A stretch of 64,000 nucleotides of DNA from an uncultured Alphaproteobacteria bacterium (GTDB lineage: Bacteria; Pseudomonadota; Alphaproteobacteria; Rhizobiales; Aestuariivirgaceae), in contig CAMFKI010000019.1 in NCBI GenBank assembly GCA_945957365.1, positions 1-64,000 on the forward strand, in the 5' to 3' direction. A model generated the notes under the pieces. It was not told where the DNA came from, did no database searches, and saw only the letters and a list, made by a program, of their open reading frames with translations. A program made the position numbers and the translations under genes. Shown piece by piece: positions 15,456 through 23,813 of the stretch; position 1 is the stretch's first letter; every line of letters starts with the position of its first letter.

Positions 15456-16229
15456 ATGAGTGCATTGTTCGAGGAAGAAGTGCTGAGCGTCCATCACTGG
15501 ACGGACCGGCTTTTCAGTTTCAAGACCACCCGCTCGCCGGCCTTTCGTTACGAGAACGGCCAGTTCACGATGATCGGCCTCGAGGTCAACGGCAAGCCGC
15601 TGCTGCGCGCCTATTCGCTGGTCAGCCCCAATTATGCCGACGAACTCGAATTCCTGTCGATCAAGGTGGCCGACGGGCCACTGACCTCGAAGCTCCAGAA
15701 TATCCAGGTGGGCGACAAGATCCTTGTCGGCAAGAAGCCGACCGGCACGCTGCTGCTCGACAACCTGTTGCCGGGTCGCAATCTTTACCTGCTCGGCACC
15801 GGAACCGGGCTCGCGCCCTTCATGAGCCTGGTCAAGGACCCCGCGGTCTACGAGCGCTTCGAGAAGGTGGTCCTGGTGCACGGCTGCCGCACGGCAGCCG
15901 AGCTCGCCTATGCCGACGAGATCGAAAACAAGCTGCCCAACGATGAGCTCCTCGGCGAGGAGATCCGTGCCAAGCTGCTGTATTATCCGACCGTGACGCG
16001 CGAGGAATTCCGGCACCGCGGCCGCATCACCCTGCTGATGGGCAATGGCACGATGGCTTCGGACCTCGCCCTGCCGCCGGTCGATGCCGCGCATGACCGG
16101 GTGATGATCTGCGGAAGCCCGGCCTTCCTCGCCGACATCGTGGGCCTGCTCAAGGGCATGGCCTTCAGCGAAGGGTCCAGCAACGCGCCGGGCAGCTACG
16201 TCATCGAAAAAGCCTTCGTGGAGAAATAG
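15456..16229 (+). CDS. Ferredoxin--NADP+ reductase
   Basis: A 257-residue FAD enzyme of the bacterial subclass Ia Fpr type that passes electrons between NADPH and ferredoxin or flavodoxin. FAD-binding is seen as LLRAYSLVSPNY (the RxYS motif, residues 46-57) and the NADP-binding fold as LLGTGTGLAPFMSL (near residue 110) with HGCRT following. The C-terminus ends in EKAFVEK with a preceding SxAPGxYVIE, typical of the subclass. ATG at 15456 gives the family length (about 257); an upstream start at 15399 would overlap the operator. It forms an operon with the MarR regulator 3 bases downstream and probably serves the divergent Fe-S reductase. Confidence 0.88.
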   Translation: MSALFEEEVLSVHHWTDRLFSFKTTRSPAFRYENGQFTMIGLEVNGKPLLRAYSLVSPNYADELEFLSIKVADGPLTSKLQNIQVGDKILVGKKPTGTLLLDNLLPGRNLYLLGTGTGLAPFMSLVKDPAVYERFEKVVLVHGCRTAAELAYADEIENKLPNDELLGEEIRAKLLYYPTVTREEFRHRGRITLLMGNGTMASDLALPPVDAAHDRVMICGSPAFLADIVGLLKGMAFSEGSSNAPGSYVIEKAFVEK

Positions 16230-16232
16230 AAG

Positions 16233-16676
16233 ATGGCCGGGGCGGACGCCAAAGCGACTGCCCTCGGCAGCTACCGCCTGGAGGACCAGGTGGGCTTCTA
16301 CCTGCGCCGCGCCGCCCAGCGCCATGCCGCGATCTTCGCCGAACACATGACCGACGACCTGACGCCCACCCAGTGGGCGGCCCTCGTCAAGCTCGCCGAA
16401 TTCGAGTCGCTGTCACAGAACCTGCTCGGCCGCGAGACGGCGATGGATGCCGCCACCATCAAGGGCGTCGTCGACCGGCTGCTCAGGCGCGGCTTCGTGG
16501 CGACCGCACCCGACCCCGGCGACGCGCGCCGCATGCGGGTGTCGATCACCCGCGACGGCGCGGCGGCGGTGGAACGGGGCACCGGACCGGCCTCGGCGAT
16601 CACGGCGCAGACCCTGAGGCCGCTCGACGCGACCGAGCGCCGCCAGCTGGTGGACCTGCTGCGCCGCATCGGCTGA
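16233..16676 (+). CDS. MarR-family transcriptional regulator
   Basis: A 147-residue winged-helix regulator. The N-terminal helix VGFYLRRAAQRHAAIFAEHM and the HTH region LSQNLLGRETAMDAATIKGV with VDRLLRRGFV, then the wing DPGDARRMRVSITRDG, are canonical MarR features. MarR dimers usually repress divergent catabolic operons and are released by an aromatic ligand. It is 3 bases after the ferredoxin reductase gene, so it would be auto-regulated through the palindrome at 15413-15428. The gene context makes an N-heterocyclic or aromatic compound a reasonable ligand guess. Confidence 0.85.
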   Translation: MAGADAKATALGSYRLEDQVGFYLRRAAQRHAAIFAEHMTDDLTPTQWAALVKLAEFESLSQNLLGRETAMDAATIKGVVDRLLRRGFVATAPDPGDARRMRVSITRDGAAAVERGTGPASAITAQTLRPLDATERRQLVDLLRRIG

Positions 16677-16696
16677 GGCCGTCACGCCACACGCCG

Positions 16697-18268
16697 CTAC
16701 AACTGCGATTCGATGGGTAGCCAGGAGATGAGCCAGGCCGGAAGATAACGCCGCAGCGGCGCTTCCGGCTCGGAGGAATGCGCCAGGTCGTGGCCGTCCT
16801 TGCGTTCATCCCACACGAGGCGGCCATGGCGCAGCGCCAGGGCATAGCTGAATTCCGGTCCCATCTGCGTCTCGAAAGCCGACTTCAGCTGCTGCACGAG
16901 TCTCGGGCATGTGAACAGCAGGCCCATTTCGGTGTTGATGGAGGCCGAGCGTGGATCGAGGTTGAAGGATCCGACGAAGCCCTGCGCATTGTCGATGAGG
17001 AAAGCCTTGGTATGCAGGCTCGCGGTGCGCGAGCCGAACAGCGATGCGCGATGCCGCTTGGGCTCGGGCTTCAGCTCATGCAGTTCGACGCCGGCGGCGA
17101 GCAGCATGCGGCGGTAGCGCGCGTAGGCGCCGTGCACCGCGATGACATCGGTTGCCGCGAGCGAATTGGTGAGGATGCGGATGCGGCGGCCTGCCGCGGC
17201 GAGGCCGGCCAGGGTGCGTGCGCCGGCGGTGCCGGGAATGAAATAGGGCGAGCTCACCAGCAGGCTGTCGCGGGTGGCCGCGATGAGAGCATTGATGCGC
17301 TCTCCCATCCAGGTTTCGCGGGCCAGTCCGGCCGCCTTCTCCGGCGGATCGGCCACCACTTCCACACCCCTGGACCAGTGCAGAAACTGTGGATTGGTGA
17401 AATCCGGCGCCTTCGACAGGGACGTCACGTGGCGGAGCATCGCCACGGCGCGCTCCGACTTCGCATGGCTGGAGAGCCTTCGCATGAGCTTCGCGAAGCG
17501 CGGGCGGCGCATCTGGCGTAGCTTGTGCAGGTGGCCGATGGGCAGCGCCGGCTCGCTGTTCCAGTAGCGGTCGAAATTGGCCTGGGCCTCGGCGAGGCAG
17601 TGGCCCACGGCGAGAACGTCGATGTCATGGAAATTGGCGGCGGTGGAAGCGTCGAAATACTCATCGCCAATGTTGCGTCCGCCAGCGATCAGCACGCGGC
17701 CATCGGCGAGCCAGCACTTGTTGTGCATGCGGCGCGTGGCGGTGAAATACTTGAATGTGAGTTCGAGGCCGCGGCGGAAGGTATCGGTGCGGCTGCGGCT
17801 GGGGTTGAACAGGCGGACTTCGATATTGGGATGGCTGTCGAGCGCCAGCAGCGAGGAATCGAAGCCGAAGGAATTGATGTCGTCGAGAAGCAGTCGCACC
17901 CGTACGCCGCGCTCGGCTGCTGCGGCCACCTCGCGGATCAGCATCTGGCCGGTGAGGTCGCCCTTCCAGAAGTAGTATTGGAGATCGAGGCTGCGCCCGG
18001 CGAGGCGGGCGGTTTCCAGCCGCGCCCGGAAGGCCGCGAGGCTCGAGGTCATCAGCATCAGCCCGCTCTCCTCCGGATGCAGGGCCTGCAGGGGGGCGAT
18101 GGCACGGTCGAGCGGCGTCTGATCCGGTTGCGTGGGAAGAGACAGGGTGGGAGAGCCGTGCCGGCGCTGGGCCACCCGTCCGAAGGCGTTGATGGCGGCA
18201 AGACCAAGGATGACGAGAATCGCGGCGGCGACGACGAGGAGGGCCCAGATATGGAAAGGAAGGTGCAA
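16697..18268 (-). CDS. Phospholipase D-family protein (cardiolipin synthase-like)
   Basis: A 523-residue membrane-anchored protein with an N-terminal hydrophobic helix (about residues 7-28) and two HKD motifs: HNKCWLADGRVLIAGGRN (near residue 180) and HTKAFLIDNAQGFVGSFN (near residue 415). Both keep the His, Lys and Asp of the PLD catalytic site, so it should be active in phosphatidyl transfer, either as a cardiolipin synthase or a phospholipase. Length slightly exceeds ClsA/ClsC (480-490). It is divergent from an EEP-family gene at 18397; these two families are often neighbours in proteobacteria. Confidence 0.87.
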   Translation of the reverse strand: MHLPFHIWALLVVAAAILVILGLAAINAFGRVAQRRHGSPTLSLPTQPDQTPLDRAIAPLQALHPEESGLMLMTSSLAAFRARLETARLAGRSLDLQYYFWKGDLTGQMLIREVAAAAERGVRVRLLLDDINSFGFDSSLLALDSHPNIEVRLFNPSRSRTDTFRRGLELTFKYFTATRRMHNKCWLADGRVLIAGGRNIGDEYFDASTAANFHDIDVLAVGHCLAEAQANFDRYWNSEPALPIGHLHKLRQMRRPRFAKLMRRLSSHAKSERAVAMLRHVTSLSKAPDFTNPQFLHWSRGVEVVADPPEKAAGLARETWMGERINALIAATRDSLLVSSPYFIPGTAGARTLAGLAAAGRRIRILTNSLAATDVIAVHGAYARYRRMLLAAGVELHELKPEPKRHRASLFGSRTASLHTKAFLIDNAQGFVGSFNLDPRSASINTEMGLLFTCPRLVQQLKSAFETQMGPEFSYALALRHGRLVWDERKDGHDLAHSSEPEAPLRRYLPAWLISWLPIESQL

Positions 18269-18396
18269 TCGTCAGTCCGTCATGTTAGCGCCAAGAACAC
18301 TCTTGAACCTCGGCGCCCAACTGGGCACCCTGTCATGCCGGAGAGCATGAGTCATCCGGGGTGGAGCAGGGCCCGGACGGCGAGGATAAATGCACT

Positions 18397-19236
18397 ATGA
18401 AACATATCGTTCCCGCGTTGCGCCGGAACCTCACCCGCGGGTCCGGACGGGAGCCGGCGCCGATTGGCCAGAAGCGGCCCACCCATGACGGCCATGACCC
18501 GGCCCTGACCATTTCGGTCGCCTCCTACAATGTTCACAAATGCGTGGGGGTCGACGGCGTCTTCGACCCTGGCCGCATCCTCAACGTGGTGCTGGAGCTC
18601 GGCGCCGACATCGTGGCCCTGCAGGAGGCCGACCAGCGCTTCGGCAGCCGCAAGGGCCTGCTCGATCTCAAGGCCCTCTACGAGAAGGGCGGTTACCGCT
18701 CGGTCCTTGACGTGGGCTCGCGCCGGCTGAGCCACGGCTGGCACGGCAACGTGATCCTCTACCGGGAGGCCAGCGGCAACGTCGCCAACGTGCACAAGAT
18801 GACACTGCCCGGCTTCGAGCCACGCGGCGCCGTGCTGGTGGACTTCGAGTTTTCCGGTCACCCAATCCGCATCATCGGGGCGCATCTGGGGCTGTTGAAG
18901 TCGTCGCGCGAGCGGCAGGCGGAAGCAATCCTCAACGCGGCCCATCCGGTCGACGACCGCGCCGTGATCCTACTGGGCGACACCAATGAATGGCGCACCG
19001 GTGGGCGATCTGCCCTGAAGCCCTTCGACCCGCACCTGAGCGACGTCGACATGACGATTGCCAGTTTTCCATCGCGCTTCCCGCTGTGGCCGCTCGACCG
19101 CGTACTCACCAACCGGCACGTCACCGTCTACGAGATGCGGGCGATCGAGACCGACCTGTCACGCGTCGCCTCCGACCACCTGCCCGTTAAGGCGGTGATC
19201 GGGGTGACGCGCGGACTGGCCGCTTCGGGGGGATAG
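18397..19236 (+). CDS. Endonuclease/exonuclease/phosphatase (EEP) family protein
   Basis: A 279-residue metal-dependent phosphodiesterase. Markers in order: ASYNVHKCVGVDG, DIVALQEADQRFG (metal-binding Glu), IIGAHLGLL, LLGDTNEW (catalytic Asp and Asn) and the C-terminal SDHLPV (catalytic Asp-His). The start is ATG at 18397 with GAGGAT 8-13 bases before it; an upstream GTG at 18361 is less likely. Members act on nucleic acids, inositol phosphates or phospholipids; adjacency to the divergent phospholipase D gene suggests membrane lipid metabolism, an inference. Confidence 0.85.
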   Translation: MKHIVPALRRNLTRGSGREPAPIGQKRPTHDGHDPALTISVASYNVHKCVGVDGVFDPGRILNVVLELGADIVALQEADQRFGSRKGLLDLKALYEKGGYRSVLDVGSRRLSHGWHGNVILYREASGNVANVHKMTLPGFEPRGAVLVDFEFSGHPIRIIGAHLGLLKSSRERQAEAILNAAHPVDDRAVILLGDTNEWRTGGRSALKPFDPHLSDVDMTIASFPSRFPLWPLDRVLTNRHVTVYEMRAIETDLSRVASDHLPVKAVIGVTRGLAASGG

Positions 19237-19436
19237 GCTGCGCGTTCCACGGATGGGACAGGAGCTCGGCTGCCACTTCGTCGGCTGCGGCGGGAAACCA
19301 GAAAAACCATCCGCATTCCCCATATCCATCGCGTCTGGTTGACACGTGGAACGCACTGGTTGGTGAACGGCGTCGCGCCTCAGGGGTTCCCTCGCAACTC
19401 TGGACAAGCCGCTGCCCGCTGCCGTAGTCAGAACTC

Positions 19437-20120
19437 ATGGGTTTCGACCTCGTCATCTTCGATTGCGACGGCGTGCTGGTCGACAGCGAGATGCTGAGCG
19501 CCGGTGTCCTGATGGCGATGATGACGGAGGAGGGGTTTCCGCTGTCGGAGGAAGCCTTCCGGGCCGATTTCCTCGGCCGCAGCTTTGCCGCCGCGGCACT
19601 GCGCGCCAGGGAGCGCTTCGGGCGCCCGCTGCCCGAGGATTTCGAGAGCCGCTACCGCGACCGCCTGTTCGCCAGGCTCGAGGCCGAGTTGAAGCCGATG
19701 GAGGGTGTTGCGGAGGTACTTTCGGAACTGCGTGTGCCGTTTTGCCTCGCCACCAGTTCGAGCCCGCGGCGGCTGGCGCTGTCGCTCCGATCCTCGGGGC
19801 TCGCACGGTTTTTCGAGGGGCGCTGTTTCACCGCATCGGAGGTACCGAAGGGCAAACCCGCTCCTGACCTGTTCCTGCATGCCGCCGCGAAGATGAACGT
19901 GGCGCCGGGACGCTGCCTCGTCATCGAAGACAGCGAGCTGGGCGTGCGGGCCGGCCTCGCGGCGGGCATGGAGGTCTGGCATTTCGCGGGCGGCTGCCAC
20001 GTGCGGGCCGGCTACCGGCTGCCGGACGAGGTCATCACCCGGCGCGCCGTGCCGGGCATGGCGGAGCTCGGGCAGGCGTTCCGCGAATTGGGGCTTTCCT
20101 CTTCCCCGCACTCACCCTAG
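19437..20120 (+). CDS. HAD-superfamily hydrolase (beta-phosphoglucomutase/phosphatase type)
   Basis: A 227-residue HAD-IA protein with a C1 helical cap. Motif I FDCDGVLVDSE (nucleophile Asp in DxD), motif II LATSSS, motif III with KGKPAPDLFL and motif IV VIEDSELGVRAG are all intact. This subgroup dephosphorylates small sugar phosphates or isomerises them. It is followed 23 bases later by the SorC-family regulator on the same strand, so both may belong to a sugar-responsive unit. The preceding 200 bases (19237-19436) show no gene. Confidence 0.88.
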   Translation: MGFDLVIFDCDGVLVDSEMLSAGVLMAMMTEEGFPLSEEAFRADFLGRSFAAAALRARERFGRPLPEDFESRYRDRLFARLEAELKPMEGVAEVLSELRVPFCLATSSSPRRLALSLRSSGLARFFEGRCFTASEVPKGKPAPDLFLHAAAKMNVAPGRCLVIEDSELGVRAGLAAGMEVWHFAGGCHVRAGYRLPDEVITRRAVPGMAELGQAFRELGLSSSPHSP

Positions 20121-20143
20121 TTGTGTTCGGGAAAGGTGATGGC

Positions 20144-21100
20144 ATGACCCGGAAATCCGACGCGGACAGCGACAGGCTCGACGATGCGGCGCGCGCCGGC
20201 TGGCTCTATTACATCGCCGGCAACACCCAGGACGAGATTGCCAGGAAACTTGGCGTGTCGCGCCAGACCGCCCAGCGCCTCGTGTCGCTGGCGGTCAGCG
20301 AGAAGCTGATCAAGGTGAGGCTCGATCACCCGATCGGCCGCTGCATCGAGCTGTCCGGGCGGCTCCGGGATGCCTATGGCCTCAACACCTGCGAGGTGGT
20401 GCCCGCCGATCCCGCATCGACATCGGATTCGCTGGGCGTCGCCGAGGCGGCAGCGGCGGAACTCGAGCGCTATCTCGTCTCGCAGCATCCGGTGATCTGC
20501 GCCATGGGCACGGGGCGCATGCTGCGTGCCATGGTGGAGCAAGTGAGCCCCATGGATTGCCCGCAGCACAAGATGGTTTCGCTCGTCGGCAACATCGCGC
20601 CCGACGGCTCCGCCTCGCTGTTCGACGTGGTGAGCCGCATCGGCGACCGGGTGAAGGCGCCGCATTATCCCATGCCGCTGCCCGTCATCGCGCCCACCAT
20701 TCACGAGAAGACGCTGCTGCTCTCTCAGAAGACACTTCGGAACGTGATCGAGCTTGCGCGTCAGGCGGACGTCACCTTCATCGGCATCGGCACGGTGGAC
20801 GAGACCGCCGCACTGCTGCGCGACGGCTTCGTGCGCCACGACGAGATCCGCGCCCTGATGCGCGCCGGCGCGGTGGGCGAGATCACCGGCTGGGCCTTCG
20901 ACGCGCAGGGCAGTCTCATCGACGGCCTGACCAACGACCGCGTGCTCAGCGTGCCGCTGGAACAGCCCGCCGAGAAAAAGGTGATCGGCGTGGCCATGGC
21001 CACCGCGAGGCTGCGCGCCGTGAAAGGCGCCATGCGCGGCAAGCTGATCAACGGGCTGATCACCAACGAGACCATGGCCGAACTGCTGCTCGAAACCTAG
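20144..21100 (+). CDS. SorC/DeoR-type sugar-binding transcriptional regulator
   Basis: A 318-residue regulator with an N-terminal helix-turn-helix (AGNTQDEIARKLGVSRQTAQ, then RLVSLAVSEKLI) and a SorC sugar-phosphate-binding domain: GTGRMLRAMVEQV (phosphate loop), VSLVGNIAPDGS, and FIGIGTVDETAALLRDGF. The family senses phosphorylated sugars and controls polyol or sugar operons. The start is ATG at 20144 after GAAAGGTG; an in-frame ATG at 20123 is too close to the HAD stop. Its stop codon overlaps that of the convergent dapF. The nearest candidate targets are the HAD gene and the ABC operon at 22103. Confidence 0.85.
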   Translation: MTRKSDADSDRLDDAARAGWLYYIAGNTQDEIARKLGVSRQTAQRLVSLAVSEKLIKVRLDHPIGRCIELSGRLRDAYGLNTCEVVPADPASTSDSLGVAEAAAAELERYLVSQHPVICAMGTGRMLRAMVEQVSPMDCPQHKMVSLVGNIAPDGSASLFDVVSRIGDRVKAPHYPMPLPVIAPTIHEKTLLLSQKTLRNVIELARQADVTFIGIGTVDETAALLRDGFVRHDEIRALMRAGAVGEITGWAFDAQGSLIDGLTNDRVLSVPLEQPAEKKVIGVAMATARLRAVKGAMRGKLINGLITNETMAELLLET

Positions 21101-21918
21101 ACGTAGCCCGCACAGCAGAACGCCACCGCGCCCGTCATCACGGCACGGCTATTGTCGAGAAGGCGTATGTGCAAAACGCCGCCCGGCAGGTACACCGTGA
21201 CGTCGTTTCCCTTCAGCAATCCGCGCAGCCTGCCGGCATAGGCGGCGACGCAGGCGCCCGTGCCGCAGGCTTCGGTGAGCATGCCGGGACGTTCCCATAC
21301 GGCGAGCTTCAGCGTCGCCTCGTCGATCACCCGCGCTACCCCGACGTTGACGCTCTCGGGAAACAGCGGATCGCGCGCGATCGCCGGCGCGAGCGCCGGG
21401 ATGTCCACGTCGCGATCGACGAAGAACACGGCATGCGGGTTTCCGATCGACAGCGCCACGCCGTCTGCAAGGGGGCCGCTGCACAGCGGCAAATGCGCGG
21501 TCTCGAGGATGATGGGCCCGAGGGTGACGCTGACGTCCCAGTCGCCTTCCTTCCGGCAGTGCAGGGCGCCACCGAGACTGTCGATCAGCACGTCGTTCTT
21601 CCCCGTCTCCTCGAACAGCAGCCAGGCGAGGCAGCGGGTGGCGTTGCCGCAGGCCTGGGCTTCGGTGCCGTCGGTGTTGTGAATCCCCATGAAGGCGCTG
21701 GCGCCCGCGGAGCGCGGCGGCTCGATGGTGATGACCTGCTCGGCGCCGACACCCTCATGCACGTCACAGATGCGGACGATCTCTGTTTTTGAGGGGCGGG
21801 GAGCGCTGCGGCTATCGACGAAAACGAAATGATTGCGCAGGCCCTGCATCTTGATGAAGGGGCGGTGAAAGGGCTGCTGCACGGGCGCTGCAGTGCGAAA
21901 GAAATCGGTGACCGGCAT
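21097..21918 (-). CDS. dapF: Diaminopimelate epimerase
   Basis: A 273-residue cofactor-independent epimerase that interconverts LL- and meso-diaminopimelate for lysine and peptidoglycan synthesis. Both catalytic cysteines are present: NTDGTEAQACGNATRC (near residue 85) and TEACGTGACVA (near residue 225). The opening FIKMQGLRNHFVFVD matches the DapF start (FxKMxGxGNDF) with Arg-Asn-His in place of Gly-Asn-Asp. That change, and ERPGMLTEACG in place of ERGAGET, make it somewhat divergent, so a paralogue acting on another amino acid is possible. The start is ATG at 21918; upstream in-frame codons are weaker. Confidence 0.8.
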   Translation of the reverse strand: MPVTDFFRTAAPVQQPFHRPFIKMQGLRNHFVFVDSRSAPRPSKTEIVRICDVHEGVGAEQVITIEPPRSAGASAFMGIHNTDGTEAQACGNATRCLAWLLFEETGKNDVLIDSLGGALHCRKEGDWDVSVTLGPIILETAHLPLCSGPLADGVALSIGNPHAVFFVDRDVDIPALAPAIARDPLFPESVNVGVARVIDEATLKLAVWERPGMLTEACGTGACVAAYAGRLRGLLKGNDVTVYLPGGVLHIRLLDNSRAVMTGAVAFCCAGYV

Positions 21919-22102
21919 CGCATGAGGAGAAAGCGCCCGCCGCTGCTTGTCAACTGCCGAGGCCCATGCCGCAGGCGCAGGCACCCGGGGTTGACACCTC
22001 CGTCCAAAGCTCGGAGCATGTTACAAAACAGTGACGAGTTGACGTGAAGCAAAACTGCCTCCGCCGCACCCCGATCTTGGCCCGCTGCAAGGGCCTCGCA
22101 CG

Positions 22103-22984
22103 ATGAGCGCTTCCATGCTCTCCGCGGCGGACCGCCGCCGCCCTTGGCTGCTGCTTGCGCCGTCGCTGATCACGCTGTTCGTGCTGATGATCTTGCCCAT
22201 CGCCATCATGACGATGTTTTCGTTCTACGAGTTCGTCACGGCGGGCGTCGAGAAGCAGGTCTTCACCACCCAGAACTGGCATGATTTCCTGACCGATCCG
22301 TTCTACCACATGTTCCTGTGGAAGACGGTGCGCGTGTCCGCGATCACCGCCATCCTCTGCGCCTTCATGGGCTATCCGGCGGCCTATTGCATCGCCATGA
22401 CCACCTACAAGCACAAGTGGGTGCTGCTGCTGCTGCTGATCGTGCCGTTCTGGATCAGCTTCACCATCCGCACTTTCTCGTGGATCCACATCCTCGGCGA
22501 GCAAGGAGTCATCAACGTCACGCTGATGAAACTCGGCATCATCAGTGAGCCAATGCCCATGCTCTATACCGAGGGGGCTGTGATCATGGGGATGATCCAT
22601 TTCCTGCTCCCCTACATGATCCTCAACGTCTACGTGGCGATCGAAGGCATTGACCGCAACCTGATCTCGGCGGCCCGCACGCTGGGCTGCACCGCGTGGC
22701 AGGCTTTCTATGAGGTGGTGCTGCCGCTGTCGCTGCCCGGCCTGATGGCGGGCCTGCTCCTCTGTTTCGTGCTGGCCGCGGGCAGCTACGTGACGCCGCA
22801 GATCCTGGGCTCCACCCGGGATGCGCTGTTCGGAAACATCATCTTCGACACCATCATGAGCGAACTCAACTGGCCGATGGGCTCGACCCTCTCGCTGGTG
22901 CTGCTGATCCTCCTCGGCGCGGTGGCAGCGATCTACAGCCGCTACATGGGACTCTCACGCGTGTTCAAGGGGCTCGGCGGATGA
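22103..22984 (+). CDS. Polyamine-type ABC transporter permease (PotB-like)
   Basis: A 293-residue inner-membrane permease with six hydrophobic helices. The EAA loop is ISAARTLGCTAWQAFYEVVL, with LPLSLPGLMAGLLL following, typical of the PotB/PotH group of the spermidine/putrescine importer family. The N-terminus PWLLLAPSLITLFVLMILPI is equally characteristic. It is the first gene of the operon permease-permease-binding protein-ATPase (22103-26106) and overlaps the next by 4 bases (ATGA). A TTGACA at 21991-21996 could be a -35 element, but I see no good -10. The substrate may be a polyamine or another amine/compatible solute. Confidence 0.87.
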   Translation: MSASMLSAADRRRPWLLLAPSLITLFVLMILPIAIMTMFSFYEFVTAGVEKQVFTTQNWHDFLTDPFYHMFLWKTVRVSAITAILCAFMGYPAAYCIAMTTYKHKWVLLLLLIVPFWISFTIRTFSWIHILGEQGVINVTLMKLGIISEPMPMLYTEGAVIMGMIHFLLPYMILNVYVAIEGIDRNLISAARTLGCTAWQAFYEVVLPLSLPGLMAGLLLCFVLAAGSYVTPQILGSTRDALFGNIIFDTIMSELNWPMGSTLSLVLLILLGAVAAIYSRYMGLSRVFKGLGG

Positions 22985-23790
22985 GCCTCGATACGTCGAC
23001 GAGCGGCTTCGGCTGGCGCGCGGTGCAGGTCTTCACCGTGCTGGTCTACATCTTCATGTTCGCGCCGATCCTCGTGGTCATCGTGCTGTCGTTCAACGCC
23101 TCGCAGTTCGGCGGCTTCCCGATGACGGGCTTCTCGCTGCACTGGTATGCCAAGCTGATGCAGAATGACTCGGTGCTGCGCGCCTTCCAGACTTCGCTGT
23201 GGGTGGCGGTGGTCACCTCCATCGTGTGTTCGGTCATGGGCATTCTCGCCGCGGTGGCGCTGGTGCGCTATGAATTCCCCGGCAAGGAATGGGTGAACAC
23301 CATCCTCATTGCGCCGGCACTGGTTCCGGAAACGGTGCTGGGCGTGGGCCTGCTCCTGCTCATCCGCTTCGCCCACCAACCCCGCACGCTGTGGCTGCTC
23401 GTGCTCGGCCACATCATGCTGGCGCTGCCCTATGTGGTGCTGGTCGTGCAGGCCCGCCTGATCGGCGTCAAGCGCGTCTACGAGGAGGCGGCGATGTCGC
23501 TCGGCGCCAACCGCCTGCAGACCTTCCGCGAGATCACGCTGCCGCTGATCATGCCGGCGATCGTGGCGAGCCTGCTGCTGGTCTTCACCATTTCCTTCGA
23601 CAACATCACGGCCTCGATGTTCTGGCGCCCGTCGGGCGTCGAGACCATGCCGACCGAGATCCTGTCGATGCTGAAAATCTCCATCAGCCCGGAGATCAAC
23701 GCCCTGGGCACCTTGATGATCGTCGTAACCGTGGGGCTTCCCCTGCTCGGCGGCGGGCTTGCCCGCTACCTCGCGGGAAGCGCGCGTTGA
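22981..23790 (+). CDS. Polyamine-type ABC transporter permease (PotC-like)
   Basis: A 269-residue permease with six predicted helices and the EAA motif EEAAMSLGANRLQTFREITL followed by PLIMPAIVASLLL, as in PotC/PotI. The segment FDNITASMFWRPSGVETMP is characteristic (compare FDDVVVSYF in E. coli). It begins within the stop of the preceding permease (ATGA overlap), so the two are translationally coupled and form the heteromeric membrane channel. The binding protein starts 23 bases later. Confidence 0.88.
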   Translation: MSLDTSTSGFGWRAVQVFTVLVYIFMFAPILVVIVLSFNASQFGGFPMTGFSLHWYAKLMQNDSVLRAFQTSLWVAVVTSIVCSVMGILAAVALVRYEFPGKEWVNTILIAPALVPETVLGVGLLLLIRFAHQPRTLWLLVLGHIMLALPYVVLVVQARLIGVKRVYEEAAMSLGANRLQTFREITLPLIMPAIVASLLLVFTISFDNITASMFWRPSGVETMPTEILSMLKISISPEINALGTLMIVVTVGLPLLGGGLARYLAGSAR

Positions 23791-23813
23791 ACCACCAACA
23801 GGGAGAAACGAAC

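Noticed and set aside
21991..22020. Sigma-70 promoter before the polyamine-type ABC operon
   Set aside because: TTGACA is present, but no acceptable -10 hexamer lies 16-18 bases downstream.
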